Shown in pieces: positions 26,143 through 39,622 of a DNA stretch of 64,000 nucleotides; the stretch's first letter is position 1; every line of letters starts with the position of its first letter. The position numbers were made by a program, and so were the translations under genes. The notes below the pieces were generated by a model, which was not told the DNA's origin, did not search any database, and worked only from the letters and a program-made list of their open reading frames with translations. The stretch is from Annona cherimola. Lineage: Eukaryota > Streptophyta > Magnoliopsida > Magnoliales > Annonaceae. Location: the NCBI GenBank assembly GCA_030490835.1, contig CM059973.1, forward strand, positions 47,124,008-47,188,007. Direction: 5' to 3'.

Positions 26143-29100
26143 GGTGTATAAATTAGCCATATTTTAAGATTTTTAAAAATTGGAAAAATTGCTGGAAAAA
26201 AAGGGCAGCAAGGGACGTGAATGTGGGAGCAGTTGGACGGTGGTGATGTAAACACATTTTTGGACTTTTAAAAGTAGTAAAAAACGAATTTATATGGCTA
26301 ATAATTATCCAGCACATCAAGGGGATAAGCATCTAATTAAGTGGCTGTGGAAAATGCCCCAGCAAGTGGGGCCTACTGTTGGAAATTCCAGCTCAACAAG
26401 GCACGCACGTTCACATATGTTGGAAGCTTGGAGATTTTTTTCCAGTGCTGAAACTTGCAAAAATCCCTGAAAATTCGTGATTATCAGCTGCCCATTAAAG
26501 CATGCAAAAATGGACAGCTTGGTCATATGCTTATGACGTGCAATGATATGCTAAGTTGCGGAAGTTTTTCTTAAAATTATATACACCAAATTAATACATG
26601 AATTAAGGGCTAATTAGGTGTATAAATTACCCACATTTTAAGATTTTTAAAAATTGTAAAAATTGCTGGATAAAAAGGGCAGCAAGGGTCATGAATGGGG
26701 GAGCAGCTGGACGGTGGTGATGTAAATAGATTTTTAGACTTTTAAAAATAGTAAAAAATGAATCTATATGGCTAAGAATTATCCAGCACATCAAGGGGAT
26801 AAGCATGTAATTAAGTGGCTGTGGAAAATTCCCCAGCAAGTGGGGCCCACAGCTTGAACTTCCAACTCCACAAGGCATGCACGTTCACATGTGTTGGAAG
26901 TTTGGAGATTTTTTCCAAGTGCTGAAACTTGCAAAAATCCCTGAAAATTCTTGATTATCAGCTGCCCATTAAAGGATGCAAAAATGGACAGCTTGGTCTC
27001 ATTCAAATGTCGTGCGATGATATGCTAAGTTGCGGAAGTTTTTCTTAAAATTATTTACCCCAAATTAATACAGGAATTCAGGGCTAATTGGGTGTATAAA
27101 TTACCCACATTTTAAGATTTTTAAAAAATGAAAAAATTGCTGGAAAAAAGGGCAGCAAGGGACAAGAATGCGGGAGCAGTTGGACGGTGGTGATGTAAAC
27201 ACATTTTTGGACTTTTAAAAGTAGTAAAAAACGAATTTATATGGCTAATAATTATACAGCACATCAAGGGGATAAGCATCTAATTAAGTGGCTGTGGAAA
27301 ACGCCCCAGCAAGTGGGGCCCACTGTTGGAAATTCCAGCTCAACAAGGCACGCACGTTCATATATGTTGGAAGCTTGGAGATTTTTTCCAAGTGCTGAAA
27401 CTTGCAAAAATCCCTGAAAATTCGTGATTATCAGCTGCCCATTAAAGGATGCAAAAATGGACAGCTTGGTCTTATGCTTATGACGTGCAATGATATGCTA
27501 AGTTGCGGAAGTTTTTCTTAAAATTGTATACACCAAATTAATACAGGAATTAAGGGCTAATTGGGTGTATAAATTACCCACATTTTAAGATTTTTAAAAA
27601 TTGGAAAAATTGGTGGAAAAAAAGGGCAGCAAGGGACGTGAATGGGGGAGCAGCTGGACGGTGGTGATGTAAACAGATTTTTAGACTTTTAAAAATAGTA
27701 AAAAAGGAATCTATATGGCTAATAATTATCTAGCACATCAAGGGGAAAAGCATGTAATTAAGTGGCTGTGGAAAATGCCCCAGCAAGCTGGGCCCACAGC
27801 TTGAACTTCCAGCTCCACAAGGCATGCACGTTCACATGTGTTGGAAGTTTGGAGATTTTTTCCAAGTGCTGAAACTTGCAAAAATCCCTGAAAATTCTTG
27901 ATTATCAGCTGCCCATTAAAGGATGCAAAAATGGACAGCTTGGTCTCATTCAAATGTCGTGCGATGATATGCTAAGTTGCGGAAGTTTTTCTTAAAATTA
28001 TTTACACCAAATTAATACAGGAATTCAGGGCTAATTGGGTGTATAAATTACCCACATTTTAAGATTTTTAAAAAATGAAAAAATTGCTGGAAAAAAGGGC
28101 AGCAAGGGACAAGAATGCGGGAGCAGTTGGACGGTGGTGATGTAAACACATTTTTGGACTTTTAAAAGTAGTAAAAAACGAATTTATATGGCTAATAATT
28201 ATACAGCACATCAAGGGGATAAGCATCTAATTAAGTGGCTGTGGAAAACGCCCCAGCAAGTGGGGCCCACTGTTGGAAATTCCAGCTCAACAAGGCACGC
28301 ACGTTCACATATGTTGGAAGCTTGGAGATTTTTTCCAAGTGCTGAAACTTGCAAAAATCCCTGAAAATTCGTGATTATCAGCTGGCCATTAAAGGATGCA
28401 AAAATGGACAGCTTGGTCTTATGCTTATGACGTGCAATGATATGCTAAGTTGCGGAAGTTTTTCTTAAAATTATATACACCAAATTAATACAGGAATTAA
28501 GGGCTAATTGGGTGTATAAATTACCCACATTTTAAGATTTTTAAAAATTGGAAAAATTGTTGGAAAAAAAGGGCAGCAAGGGACGTGAATGGGGGAGCAG
28601 CTGGACGGTGGTGATGTAAACAGATTTTTAGACTTTTAAAAATAGTAAAAAAGGAATCTATATGGCTAATAATTATCTAGCACATCAAGGGGAAAAGCAT
28701 GTAATTAAGTGGCTGTGGAAAATGCCCCAGCAAGCTGGGCCCACAGCTTGAACTTGCAGCTCCACAAGGCATGCACGTTCACATGTGTTGGAAGTTTGGA
28801 GATTTTTTCCAAGTGCTGAAACTTCTAAAAATCACTGAAAATTCATGATTATCAGCTGCCCATTAAAGGATGCAAAAATGGACAGCTTGGTCTCACGCAA
28901 ATGTCGTGCAATGATATGCTAAGTTGCGGAAGTTTTTCTTAAAATTATATACACCAAATTAATACATGAATTAAGGGCTAATTAGGTGTATAAATTACCC
29001 ACATTTTAAGATTTTTAAAAATTGGAAAAATTGCTGGAAAAAAAGGGCAGCAAGGGTCGTGATTGGTAGAGCAGCTGGACGGTGGTGACGTAAAATGATT

Positions 29101-32100
29101 TTTGAACTTTCAAAAATAGTAAAAAAAAAATTTATAACGCTAATAATTATCCAGCACATCAAGGGGATAAGCACGTAATTAAGTGGCTGTGGAAAATGCC
29201 CCAGAATTGGGTCCCACTGCTGGAAATTCCAGCTCAACAAGGCACGCACGTTCACATATGTTGGAAGCTTGGAGATTTTTTCCCAGTGCTGAAACTTGCA
29301 AAAATCCCTGAAAATTCATGATTATCAGCTGCCCATTAAAGCATGCAAAAATGGACAGCTTGGTCATATGCTTATGACGTGCAATGATCTGCTAAGTGGC
29401 GGAAGTTTTTCTTAAAATTATTTACACCAAATTAATATAGGAATTCAGGGCTAATTGGGTGTATAAATTAGCCACATTTTAAGATTTTTAAAAATTAGAA
29501 AAATTGCTGGAAAAAAAGGGCAGCAAGGGACGTGAATGTGGGAGCAGTTGGACGGTGGTGATGTAAACACATTTTTGGACTTTTAAAAGTAGTAAAAAAC
29601 GAATTTATATGGCTAATAATTATCCAGCACATCAAGGGGATAAGCATCTAATTAAGTGGCTGTGGAAAATGCCCCAGCAAGTGGGGCCTACTGTTGGAAA
29701 TTCCAGCTCAACAAGGCACGCACGTTCACATATGTTGGAAGCTTGGAGATTTTTTTCCAGTGCTGAAACTTGCAAAAATCCCTGAAAATTCGTGATTATC
29801 AGCTGCCCATTAAAGCATGCAAAAATGGACAGCTTGGTCATATGCTTATGACGTGCAATGATATGCTAAGTTGCGGAAGTTTTTCTTAAAATTATATACA
29901 CCAAATTAATACATGAATTAAGGGCTAATTAGGTGTATAAATTACCCACAATTTAAGATTTTTAAAAATTGTAAAAATTGCTGGATAAAAAGGGCAGCAA
30001 GGGTCGTGAATGGGGGAGCAGCTGGACGGTGGTGATGTAAATAGATTTTTAGACTTTTAAAAATAGTAAAAAATGAATCTATATGGCTAAGAATTATCCA
30101 GCACATCAAGGGGATAAGCATGTAATTAAGTGGCTGTGGAAAATGCCCCAGCAAGTGGGGCCCACAGCTTGAACTTCCAGCTCCACAAGGCATGCACGTT
30201 CACATGTGTTGGAAGTTTGGAGATTTTTTCCTAGTGCTGAAACTTGCAAAAATCCCTGAAAATTCTTGATTATCAGCTGCCCATTAAAGGATGCAAAAAT
30301 GGACAGCTTGGTCTCATTCAAATGTCGTGCGATGATATGCTAAGTTGCGGAAGTTTTTCTTAAAATTATTTACCCCAAATTAATACAGGAATTCAGGGCT
30401 AATTGGGTGTATAAATTACCCACATTTTAAGATTTTTAAAAAATGAAAAAATTGCTGGAAAAAAGGGCAGCAAGGGACAAGAATGCGGGAGCAGTTGGAC
30501 GGTGGTGATGTAAACACATTTTTGGACTTTTAAAAGTAGTAAAAAACGAATTTATATGGCTAATAATTATACAGCACATCAAGGGGATAAGCATCTAATT
30601 AAGTGGCTGTGGAAAACGCCCCAGCAAGTGGGGCCCACTGTTGGAAATTCCAGCTCAACAAGGCACGCACGTTCACATATGTTGGAAGCTTGGAGATTTT
30701 TTCCAAGTGCTGAAACTTGCAAAAATCCCTGAAAATTCGTGATTATCAGCTGGCCATTAAAGGATGCAAAAATGGACAGCTTGGTCTTATGCTTATGACG
30801 TGCAATGATATGCTAAGTTGCGGAAGTTTTTCTTAAAATTATATACACCAAATTAATACATGAATTAAGGGCTAATTAGGTGTATAAATTACCCACATTT
30901 TAAGATTTTTAAAAATTGTAAAAATTGCTGGAAAAAAAGGGCAGCAAGGGTCGTGAATGGTAGAGCAGCTGGACGGTGGTGATGTAAAATGATTTTTGAA
31001 CTTTCAAAAATAGTAAAAAAAAAAATTATAAGGCTAATAATTATCCAGAACATCAAGGGGATAAGCACGTAATTAAGTGGCTGTGGAAAATGCCCCAGAA
31101 GTGGGTCCCACTGCTGGAAATTCCAGCTCCACAAGGAACACACGTTCACATGTGTTGGAAGCTTGGAGATTTTTTCCAATTGCTGGAACTTGAAAAAATT
31201 CCTGAAAATTCTTGATTATCAGCTGCCTATTAAAGGATGAAAAAATGGACAACTTGGTCTTATGCAAATGACGTGCAATGAAATGCTAAGTTGCGGAAGT
31301 TTTTATTTAAATTATTTACACCAAATTAATACAGGAATTAAGGGCTAATTGGGTGTATAAATTACCCACATTTTAAGATTTTTAAAAATTGGAAAAATTG
31401 TTGGAAAAAAGGGCAGCAAGGGACGTGAATGGGGGAGCAGCTGGACGGTGGTGATGTAAACAGATTTTTAGACTTTTAAAAATAGTAAAAAAGGAATCTA
31501 TATGGCTAATAATTATCTAGCACATCAAGGGGATAAGCATGTAATTAAGTGGCTGTGGAAAATGCCCCAGCAAGCTGGGCCCACAGCTTGAACTTCCAGC
31601 TCCACAAGGCATGCACGTTCACATGTGTTGGAAGTTTGGAGATTTTTTCCAAGTGCTGAAACTTCTAAAAAATCCCTGAAAATTCATGGTTATCAGCTGC
31701 CCATTAAAGGATGCAAAAATGGACAGCTTGGTCTCACGCAAATGTCGTGCAATGATATGCTAAGTTGCGGAAGTTTTTCTTAAAATTATATACACCAAAT
31801 TAATACATGAATTAAGGGCTAATTAGGTGTATAAATTACCCACATTTTAAGATTTTTAAAATTGGAAAAATTGCTGGAAAAAAAGGGCAGCAAGGGTCGT
31901 GAATGGTAGAGCAGCTGGACGGTGGTGACGTAAAATGATTTTTGAACTTTCAAAAATAGTAAAAAAAAAATTTATAACGCTAATAATTATCCAGCACATC
32001 AAGGGGATAAGCACGTAATTAAGTGGCTGTGGAAAATGCCCCAGAAGTGGGTCCCACTGCTGGAAATTCCAGCTCAACAAGGCACGCACGTTCACATATG

Positions 32101-35100
32101 TTGGAAGCTTGGAGATTTTTTCCCAGTGCTGAAACTTCCAAAAATCCCTGAAAATTCATGATTATCAGCTGCCCATTAAAGCATGCAAAAATGGACAGCT
32201 TGGTCATATGCTTATGACGTGCAATGATCTGCTAAGTGGCGGAAGTTTTTCTTAAAATTATTTACACCAAATTAATATAGGAATTCAGGGCTAATTGGGT
32301 GTATAAATTAGCCACATTTTAAGATTTTTAAAAATTGGAAAAATTGCTGGAAAAAAAGGGCAGCAAGGGACGTGAATGATGGAGCAGTTGGACGGTGGTG
32401 ATGTAAACACATTTTTGGACTTTTAAAAGTAGTAAAAAACGAATTTATATGGCTAATAATTATCCAGCACATCAAGGGGATAAGCATCTAATTAAGTGGC
32501 TGTGGAAAATGCCCCAGCAAGTGGGGGCCTACTGTTGGAAATTCCAGCTCAACAAGGCACGCACGTTCACATATGTTGGAAGCTTGGAGCTTTTTTTCCA
32601 GTGCTGAAACTTGCAAAAATCCCTGAAAATTCGTGATTATCAGCTGCCCATTAAAGCATGCAAAAATGGACAGCTTGGTCATATGCTTATGACGTGCAAT
32701 GATATGCTAAGTTGCGGAAGTTTTTCTTAAAATTATATACACCAAATTAATACATGAATTAAGGGCTAATTAGGTGTATAAATTACCCACTTTTTAAGAT
32801 TTTTAAAAATTGTAAAAATTGCTGGAAAAAAAGGGCAGCAAGGGTCGTGAATGGGGGAGCAGCTGGACGGTGGTGATGTAAATAGATTTTTAGACTTTTA
32901 AAAATAGTAAAAAATGAATCTATATGGCTAAGAATTATCCAGCACATCAAGGGGATAAGCATGTAATTAAGTGGCTGTGGAAAATGCCCCAGCAAGTGGG
33001 GCCCACAGCTTGAACTTCCAGCTCCACAAGGCATGCACGTTCACATGTGTTGGAAGTTTGGAGATTTTTTCCAAGTGCTGAAACTTGCAAAAATCCCTGG
33101 AAATTCTTGATTATCAGCTGCCCATTAAAGGATGCAAAAATGGACAGCTTGGTCTCATTCGAATGTCGTGCAATGATATGCTAAGTTGCGGAAGTTTTTC
33201 TTAAAATTATTTACCCCCAAATTAATACAGGAATTCAGGGCTAATTGGGTGTATAAATTGCCCACATTTTAAGATTTTTAAAAAATGAAAAAATTGCTGG
33301 AAAAAAGGGCAGCAAGGGACAAGAATGCGGGAGCAGTTGGACGGTGGTGATGTAAACACATTTTTGGACTTTTAAAAGTAGTAAAAAACGAATTTATATG
33401 GCTAATAATTATCCAGCACATCAAGGGGATAAGCATCTAATTAAGTGGCTGTGGAAAATGCCCCAGCAAGTGGGGCCTACTGTTGGAAATTCCAGCTCAA
33501 CAAGGCACGCACGTTCACATATGTTGGAAGCTTGGAGCTTTTTTTCCAGTGCTGAAACTTGCAAAAATCCCTGAAAATTCGTGATTATCAGCTGCCCATT
33601 AAAGCATGCAAAAATGGACAGCTTGGTCATATGCTTATGACGTGCAATGATATGCTAAGTTGCGGAAGTTTTTCTTAAAATTATATACACCAAATTAATA
33701 CATGAATTAAGGGCTAATTAGGTGTATAAATTACCCACTTTTTAAGATTTTTAAAAATTGTAAAAATTGCTGGAAAAAAAGGGCAGCAAGGGTCGTGAAT
33801 GGGGGAGCAGCTGGACGGTGGTGATGTAAATAGATTTTTAGACTTTTAAAAATAGTAAAAAATGAATCTATATGGCTAAGAATTATCCAGCACATCAAGG
33901 GGATAAGCATGTAATTAAGTGGCTGTGGAAAATGCCCCAGCAAGTGGGGCCCACAGCTTGAACTTCCAGCTCCACAAGGCATGCACGTTCACATGTGTTG
34001 GAAGTTTGGAGATTTTTTCCAAGTGCTGAAACTTGCAAAAATCCCTGGAAATTCTTGATTATCAGCTGCCCATTAAAGGATGCAAAAATGGACAGCTTGG
34101 TCTCATTCGAATGTCGTGCAATGATATGCTAAGTTGCGGAAGTTTTTCATAAAATTATTTACCCCAAATTAATACAGGAATTCAGGGCTAATTGGGTGTA
34201 TAAATTGCCCACATTTTAAGATTTTTAAAAAATGAAAAAATTGCTGGAAAAAAGGGCAGCAAGGGACAAGAATGCGGGAGCAGTTGGACGGTGGTGATGT
34301 AAACACATTTTTGGACTTTTAAAAGTAGTAAAAAACGAATTTATATGGCTAATAATTATCCAGCACATCAAGGGGATAAGCATCTAATTAAGTGGCTGTG
34401 GAAAACGCCCCAGCAAGTGGGGCCCACTGTTGGAAATTCCAGCTCAACAAGGCACGCACGTTCACATATGTTGGAAGCTTGGAGATTTTTTCCAAGTGCT
34501 GAAACTTGCAAAAATCCCTGAAAATTCTTGATTATCAGCTGCCCATTAAAGGATGCAAAAATGGACAGCTTGGTCTCATTCAAATGTCGTGCGATGATAT
34601 GCTAAGTTGCGGAAGTTTTTCTTAAAATTATTTACCCCAAATTAATACAGGAATTCAGGGCTAATTGGGTGTATAAATTACCCACATTTTAAGATTTTTA
34701 AAAAATGAAAAAATTGCTGGAAAAAAGGGCAGCAAGGGACAAGAATGCGGGAGCAGTTGGACGGTGGTGATGTAAACACATTTTTGGACTTTTAAAAGTA
34801 GTAAAAAACGAATTTATATGGCTAATAATTATACAGCACATCAAGGGGATAAGCATCTAATTAAGTGGCTGTGGAAAACGCCCCAGCAAGTGGGGCCCAC
34901 TGTTGGAAATTCCAGCTCAACAAGGCACGCACGTTCATATATGTTGGAAGCTTGGAGATTTTTTCCAAGTGCTGAAACTTGCAAAAATCCCTGAAAATTC
35001 GTGATTATCAGCTGCCCATTAAAGGATGCAAAAATGGACAGCTTGGTCTTATGCTTATGACGTGCAATGATATGCTAAGTTGCGGAAGTTTTTCTTAAAA

Positions 35101-36561
35101 TTGTATACACCAAATTAATACAGGAATTAAGGGCTAATTGGGTGTATAAATTACCCACATTTTAAGATTTTTAAAAATTGGAAAAATTGGTGGAAAAAAA
35201 GGGCAGCAAGGGACGTGAATGGGGGAGCAGCTGGACGGTGGTGATGTAAACAGATTTTTAGACTTTTAAAAATAGTAAAAAAGGAATCTATATGGCTAAT
35301 AATTATCTAGCACATCAAGGGGAAAAGCATGTAATTAAGTGGCTGTGGAAAATGCCCCAGCAAGCTGGGCCCACAGCTTGAACTTCCAGCTCCACAAGGC
35401 ATGCACGTTCACATGTGTTGGAAGTTTGGAGATTTTTTCCAAGTGCTGAAACTTCTAAAAATCCCTGAAAATTCATGGTTATCAGCTGCCCATTAAAGGA
35501 TGCAAAAATGGACAGCTTGGTCTCACGCAAATGTCGTGCAATGATATGCTAAGTTGCGGAAGTTTTTCTTAAAATTATATACACCAAATTAATACATGAA
35601 TTAAGGGCTAATTAGGTGTATAAATTACCCACATTTTAAGATTTTTAAAAATTGGAAAAATTGCTGGAAAAAAAGAGCAGCAAGGGTCGTGAATGGTAGA
35701 GCAGCTGGACGGTGGTGACGTAAAATGATTTTTGAACTTTCAAAAATAGTAAAAAAAAAATTTATAACGCTAATAATTATCCAGCACATCAAGGGGATAA
35801 GCACGTAATTAAGTGGCTGTGGAAAATGCCCCAGAAGTGGGTCCCACTGCTGGAAATTCCAGCTCAACAAGGCATGCATGTTCACATATGTTGGAAGCTT
35901 GGAGATTTTTTCCCAGTGCTGAAACTTGCAAAAATCCCTGAAAATTCATGATTATCAGCTGCCCATTAAAGCATGCAAAAATGGACAGCTTGGTCATATG
36001 CTTATGACGTGCAATGTTCTGCTAAGTGGCGGAAGTTTTTCTTAAAATTATTTACACCAAATTAATATAGGAATTCAGGGCTAATTGGGTGTATAAATTA
36101 GCCACATTTTAAGATTTTTAAAAATTGGAAAAATTGCTGGAAAAAAAGGGTAGCATGGGACGTGAATGGGGGAGCAGCTAGACGGTGGTGATGTAAATAG
36201 ATTTTTGGACTTTTAAAAATAGTAAAAAATAAATCTATATGGCTAATAATTATCCAGCACATCAAGGGGATAAGCATGTAATTAAGTGGCTGTGGAAAAT
36301 GCCCCAACAAGTGGGGCCCACAGCTTGAACTTCCAGCTCCACAAGGCATGCACGTTCACATGTGTTGGAAGTTTGGAGATTTTTTCCAAGTGCTGAAACT
36401 TTCAAAAATCACTGAAAATTCGTGATTATCAGCTGCCCATTAAAGGTTGCAAAAATGGATAGCTTGGTCTCATTCAAATGTCGTGCAATGATATGCTAAG
36501 TTGCGGAAGTTTTTCTTAAAATTATTTACACCAAATTAATACAGGAATTCAGGGCAAATTG
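26143..36561 (+). repeat. Right-domain block: shuffled D/E/F/G dimers and trimers, 22 units
   Basis: Units start at 26143 D, 26617 E, 27091 D', 27564 F, 28038 D', 28511 F, 28985 G, 29458 D, 29932 E, 30406 D', 30879 G', 31352 F, 31826 G, 32298 D, 32773 E, 33248 D, 33721 E, 34195 D', 34668 D', 35141 F, 35615 G, 36088 H. D has AAACACATTTTTGGAC and AAAAGTAG. E has AATGAATCTATATGG and CTAAGAATT. F has ATTATCTAGCAC and CAAGCTGGGCCC. G has GGTAGAGCAGC and a shortened CCCCAGAAGTGGGTCCC. Local dimers have a ~947-bp period (D'-F at 27091/28038, D-E at 32298/33248). Confidence 0.9.
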
Positions 36562-39372
36562 GGAGTATAAATTAGCCACATTTTAAGATTTTTAATAATT
36601 GGAAAAATTGCTGGAAAAAAAGGGCAGGAAGGGACGTGAATGGGGGAGCAGCTGGACGATGGTGATGTAAAAAGATTTTTAGACTTTTAAAAATAGTAAA
36701 AAACAAATTTATATGGCTAATAATTAACCAGCACATCAAGGGGATAAGCAAGTAATTAAGTGGCTGTGGAAAATTCCCCAGCAAGTTGGGCCCACTATTG
36801 GAAATTCCAGCTCCACAATGCGTGCACGTTCACATGTGTTGGAAGCTTGGAGATTTTTTCCATGTGCTGAAACTTGCAAAAGTCCCTGAAAATTTGTGAT
36901 TATCAGCTCTCCATTAAAGGATGCAAAAATGGACAGTTTAATCATAAGCTTATGACGTGCAATGATATGCTAAGTTGCGGAAGTTTTTCTTAAAATTTTT
37001 TACACCAAATTAGTACATGAATTAAGGGCTAATTTGGTCTATAAATTACCCATATTTTAAGTTTTTTAAAAATTGGAAAAATTGCTAGAAAAAAAGGGCA
37101 GCAAGGGACGTGAATGGGGGAGCAGCTGGACGGTGGTGATTTAAACAGATTTTTGGAATTTTAAAAATAGTAAAAAACGAATCTGTATGGCTAATCATTA
37201 TCCAGCACATCAAGGGGATAAGCATGTAATTAAGTGGCTGTGGAAAATGCCCCAGTAAGTGGGGCCCACAGCTGGAACTTCCAGCTCCACAAGGCCTGCA
37301 CGTTCGCATGTGTTGCAAGTTTGTAGATTTTTTCCAATCGCTTAAACTTGCAAAAATCCCTGAAAATTCGTGATTATCAGCTGCCCATTAAAGGATGCAA
37401 AAATGGACAGCTTGGTCTGATGCAAATGTCGTGCAATGATATGCTAAGTTGCGGAAGTTTTTCTTAAAATTATTTACACCAAATTAATACAGGAATTCAG
37501 GGCTAATTGGGTGTATAAATTACCCACATTTTAAGATTTTTAAAAAATGGAAAAATTGCTTGAAAAAATAGGTAGCAAGGGACGTGAATGGGGGAGCAGC
37601 TGGACGGTGGTGATGTAAACACATTTTTGGACTTTTAAAAGTAGTAAAAAATGAATTTAAATGGCTAATAATTGTCCAACACATCAAGGGGATCAGCATC
37701 TAATTAAGTGGCTGTGGAAAATGCCCCAGCAAGTGGGGCCCACTGTTGGAAATTCCAGCTCAAAAAGGCACGCACGTTCACATATGTTGGAAGCTTGGAG
37801 ATTTTTTCCAAGTGCTGAAACTTGCAAAAATTCTTGAAAATTCGTGATTATCAGCTGCCCATTAAAGGATGCAAAAATGGATTGCTTGGTCTCATGCAAA
37901 TGTCGTTCAATTATATGCTAAGTTGCGGAAGTTTTTCTTAAAATTATTTACACCAAATTAATACAGGGATTCACGGATAATTGGGTGTACAAATTATCAA
38001 CATTTTAAGATTTTTAAAAATTGGAAAAATTGCTGGAAAAAAAAGGACAGCAACAGTCGTGAATGGGGGGGCAGCTGGACGGTGGTGATGTAACCAGATT
38101 TTTCGACTTTTAAAAATAGTAAAAAATGAATCTATATGGCTAATAATTATCCAGCACATCAAGGGGATAAGCACGTAATTAAGTGGCTGTGGAAAATGCC
38201 CCAGCAAGTGGGGCCCACAGCTGAAACTTCCAGCTACACAAGGCACGCACGTTCACATCTGTTGGAAGCTTGGAGATTTTTTCCAAGTGCTGAAACTTGC
38301 AAAAATCCTTGAAAATTCGTGACTATCAGCTGCCCATTAAAGGATGCAAAAATGGACAGCTTGGCCTTATGCTTATGACGTGCAATGATATGCTAAGTTG
38401 CGAAAGTTTTTCTTAAAATTATTTACACCAAATTAATACATGAATTCAGGGCTAATTAGGTGTATAAATTACCCACATTTTAAGATTTTTAAAAATTGAA
38501 AAAATTGCTGGAAAAAAAAGGGCAGCAAGGGTAGTGAATGGGGGAGCAGCTGGACGGTGGTGACGTAAACAGATTTTTGGACTTTTAAAAATAGTAAAAA
38601 ACGAATCTATATGGCTAATCAATATCCAGCACATCAAGGGGATAAGAATGTAATTAAGTGACTGTGGAAAATGCCCCAGCAAGTGGGGCCCACCGGTGGA
38701 ACTTCCAGCTCCACAAGGCATGCACGTTCACATGTGTTGGAAGTTTGTATATTTTTTTCAAGTGCTGAAACTTGCAAAAATCCCGGAAAATTCGTGATTA
38801 TCTGGTGCCCATTAAAGGATGCAAAAATGGATAGCTTGGTCTGATGCAAATGACGTGCAAAGATATGCTAAGTTTCGGAAGTTTTTCTTAAAATTATTTA
38901 CACCAACTTAATATAGGAATTAAGGGCTAATTGGGTGTATAAATTACCCACATTTTAAGATTTTTAAAAATTGGAAAAATTGCTGGAAAAAAAGGGCAGC
39001 AAGGGTCGGGAATGGGGGAGCAGCTGGACGGTGGTGATGTAAAATGATTTTTGAACTTTTAAAAATAGTAAAAAAAAAATTTATATGGCTAATAATTATC
39101 CAGCACATGAAGGGGATAAGCAAGTAATTAAGTTGCTATGGAAAATGCCCCAGCAAGTGGGGCCCACTGCTGGAAATTCCAGCTCCAAAATGCATGCACG
39201 TTCACATGTGTTGGAAGCTTGGAGATTTTTTCCGAGTGCTGAAACTTGCAAAAATCCCTGAAAATTTGTGATTATCAGCTGCCCATTAAAGGATGCAAAA
39301 ATGGACAACTTGGTTATATGCTTATGACGTGCAATGATATGCTAAGTTGCGGAAGTTTTTCTTAAAATTATT

Positions 39373-39413
39373 TACACCAAATTAATACATGAATTAAGGG
39401 CTAAATAGGTGTA
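39373..39413. repeat. Unit-boundary dyad TACACC / GGTGTA (representative)
   Basis: Arms TACACC (39373-39378) and GGTGTA (39408-39413) are separated by 29 AT-rich bases, and the dyad straddles the unit junction. In many right-domain units the left arm reads TATACACC, giving an 8-bp match with GGTGTATA. Some D' and E units read TACCCC, which breaks it. I use this unit to show elements present throughout the array. Confidence 0.6.
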
Positions 39414-39418
39414 TAAAT
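39412..39418 (+). promoter_or_regulatory. TATAAAT box-like sequence at unit start (representative)
   Basis: TATAAAT follows GGTG at nearly every unit junction. It resembles a Pol II TATA element, but in 65% A+T DNA such a string is expected often. No linked start-site or gene evidence exists, so a promoter role is only a possibility. Confidence 0.15.
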
Positions 39419-39432
39419 TACCCACATTTTAA

Positions 39433-39466
39433 GATTTTAAAAATTGGAAAAATTGCTGGAAAAAAA
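39433..39466. other. A-tract cluster 1 (representative), candidate bent DNA
   Basis: The order is a T-run abutting an A-run, then GG, a 5-A run, TTGCTGG and a 6-8-A run. Tract centres are about 9 and 13 bases apart, close to helical phase. The A-run before GGGCAG varies from about 6 to 9 between units and accounts for most length variation. Curvature is inferred, not measured. Confidence 0.5.
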
Positions 39467-39491
39467 GGGCAGCAAGGGTCGGGAATGGGGG
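39467..39491 (+). other. Canonical G-quadruplex motif (representative)
   Basis: Four G-runs are present: GGG, 6-base spacer, GGG, TC, GGG, AAT, GGGGG. This fits the G3+N1-7 rule. The motif depends on the GTCGGG variant. Units with GACGTG or GTCGTG at that place have only three G-runs of three or more. It is therefore specific to certain unit types (C, O, W and most B). Confidence 0.75.
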
Positions 39492-39522
39492 AGCAGCTGG
39501 ACGGTGGTGACGTAAAATGATT

Positions 39523-39557
39523 TTTGAACTTTGAAAAATAGTAAAAAACAAAATTAT
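39523..39557. other. A-tract cluster 2 (representative)
   Basis: This second AT-rich patch holds T-runs and A-runs about 9-10 bases apart (GAAAAATAGTAAAAAAC). It is the most type-diagnostic part of the unit, separating A, B, C, D and E families. Bending is an inference. Confidence 0.45.
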
Positions 39558-39622
39558 AAGGCTAATAATTATCCAGCACATCAAGGGGATAACAAAGTAA
39601 TTAAGTGGCTGTGGAAAATGCC

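Noticed and set aside
39412..39418. TATAAAT as a real promoter in each unit
   Set aside because: The string is expected by chance in such AT-rich DNA and nothing downstream is a gene. It is kept only as a low-confidence site.
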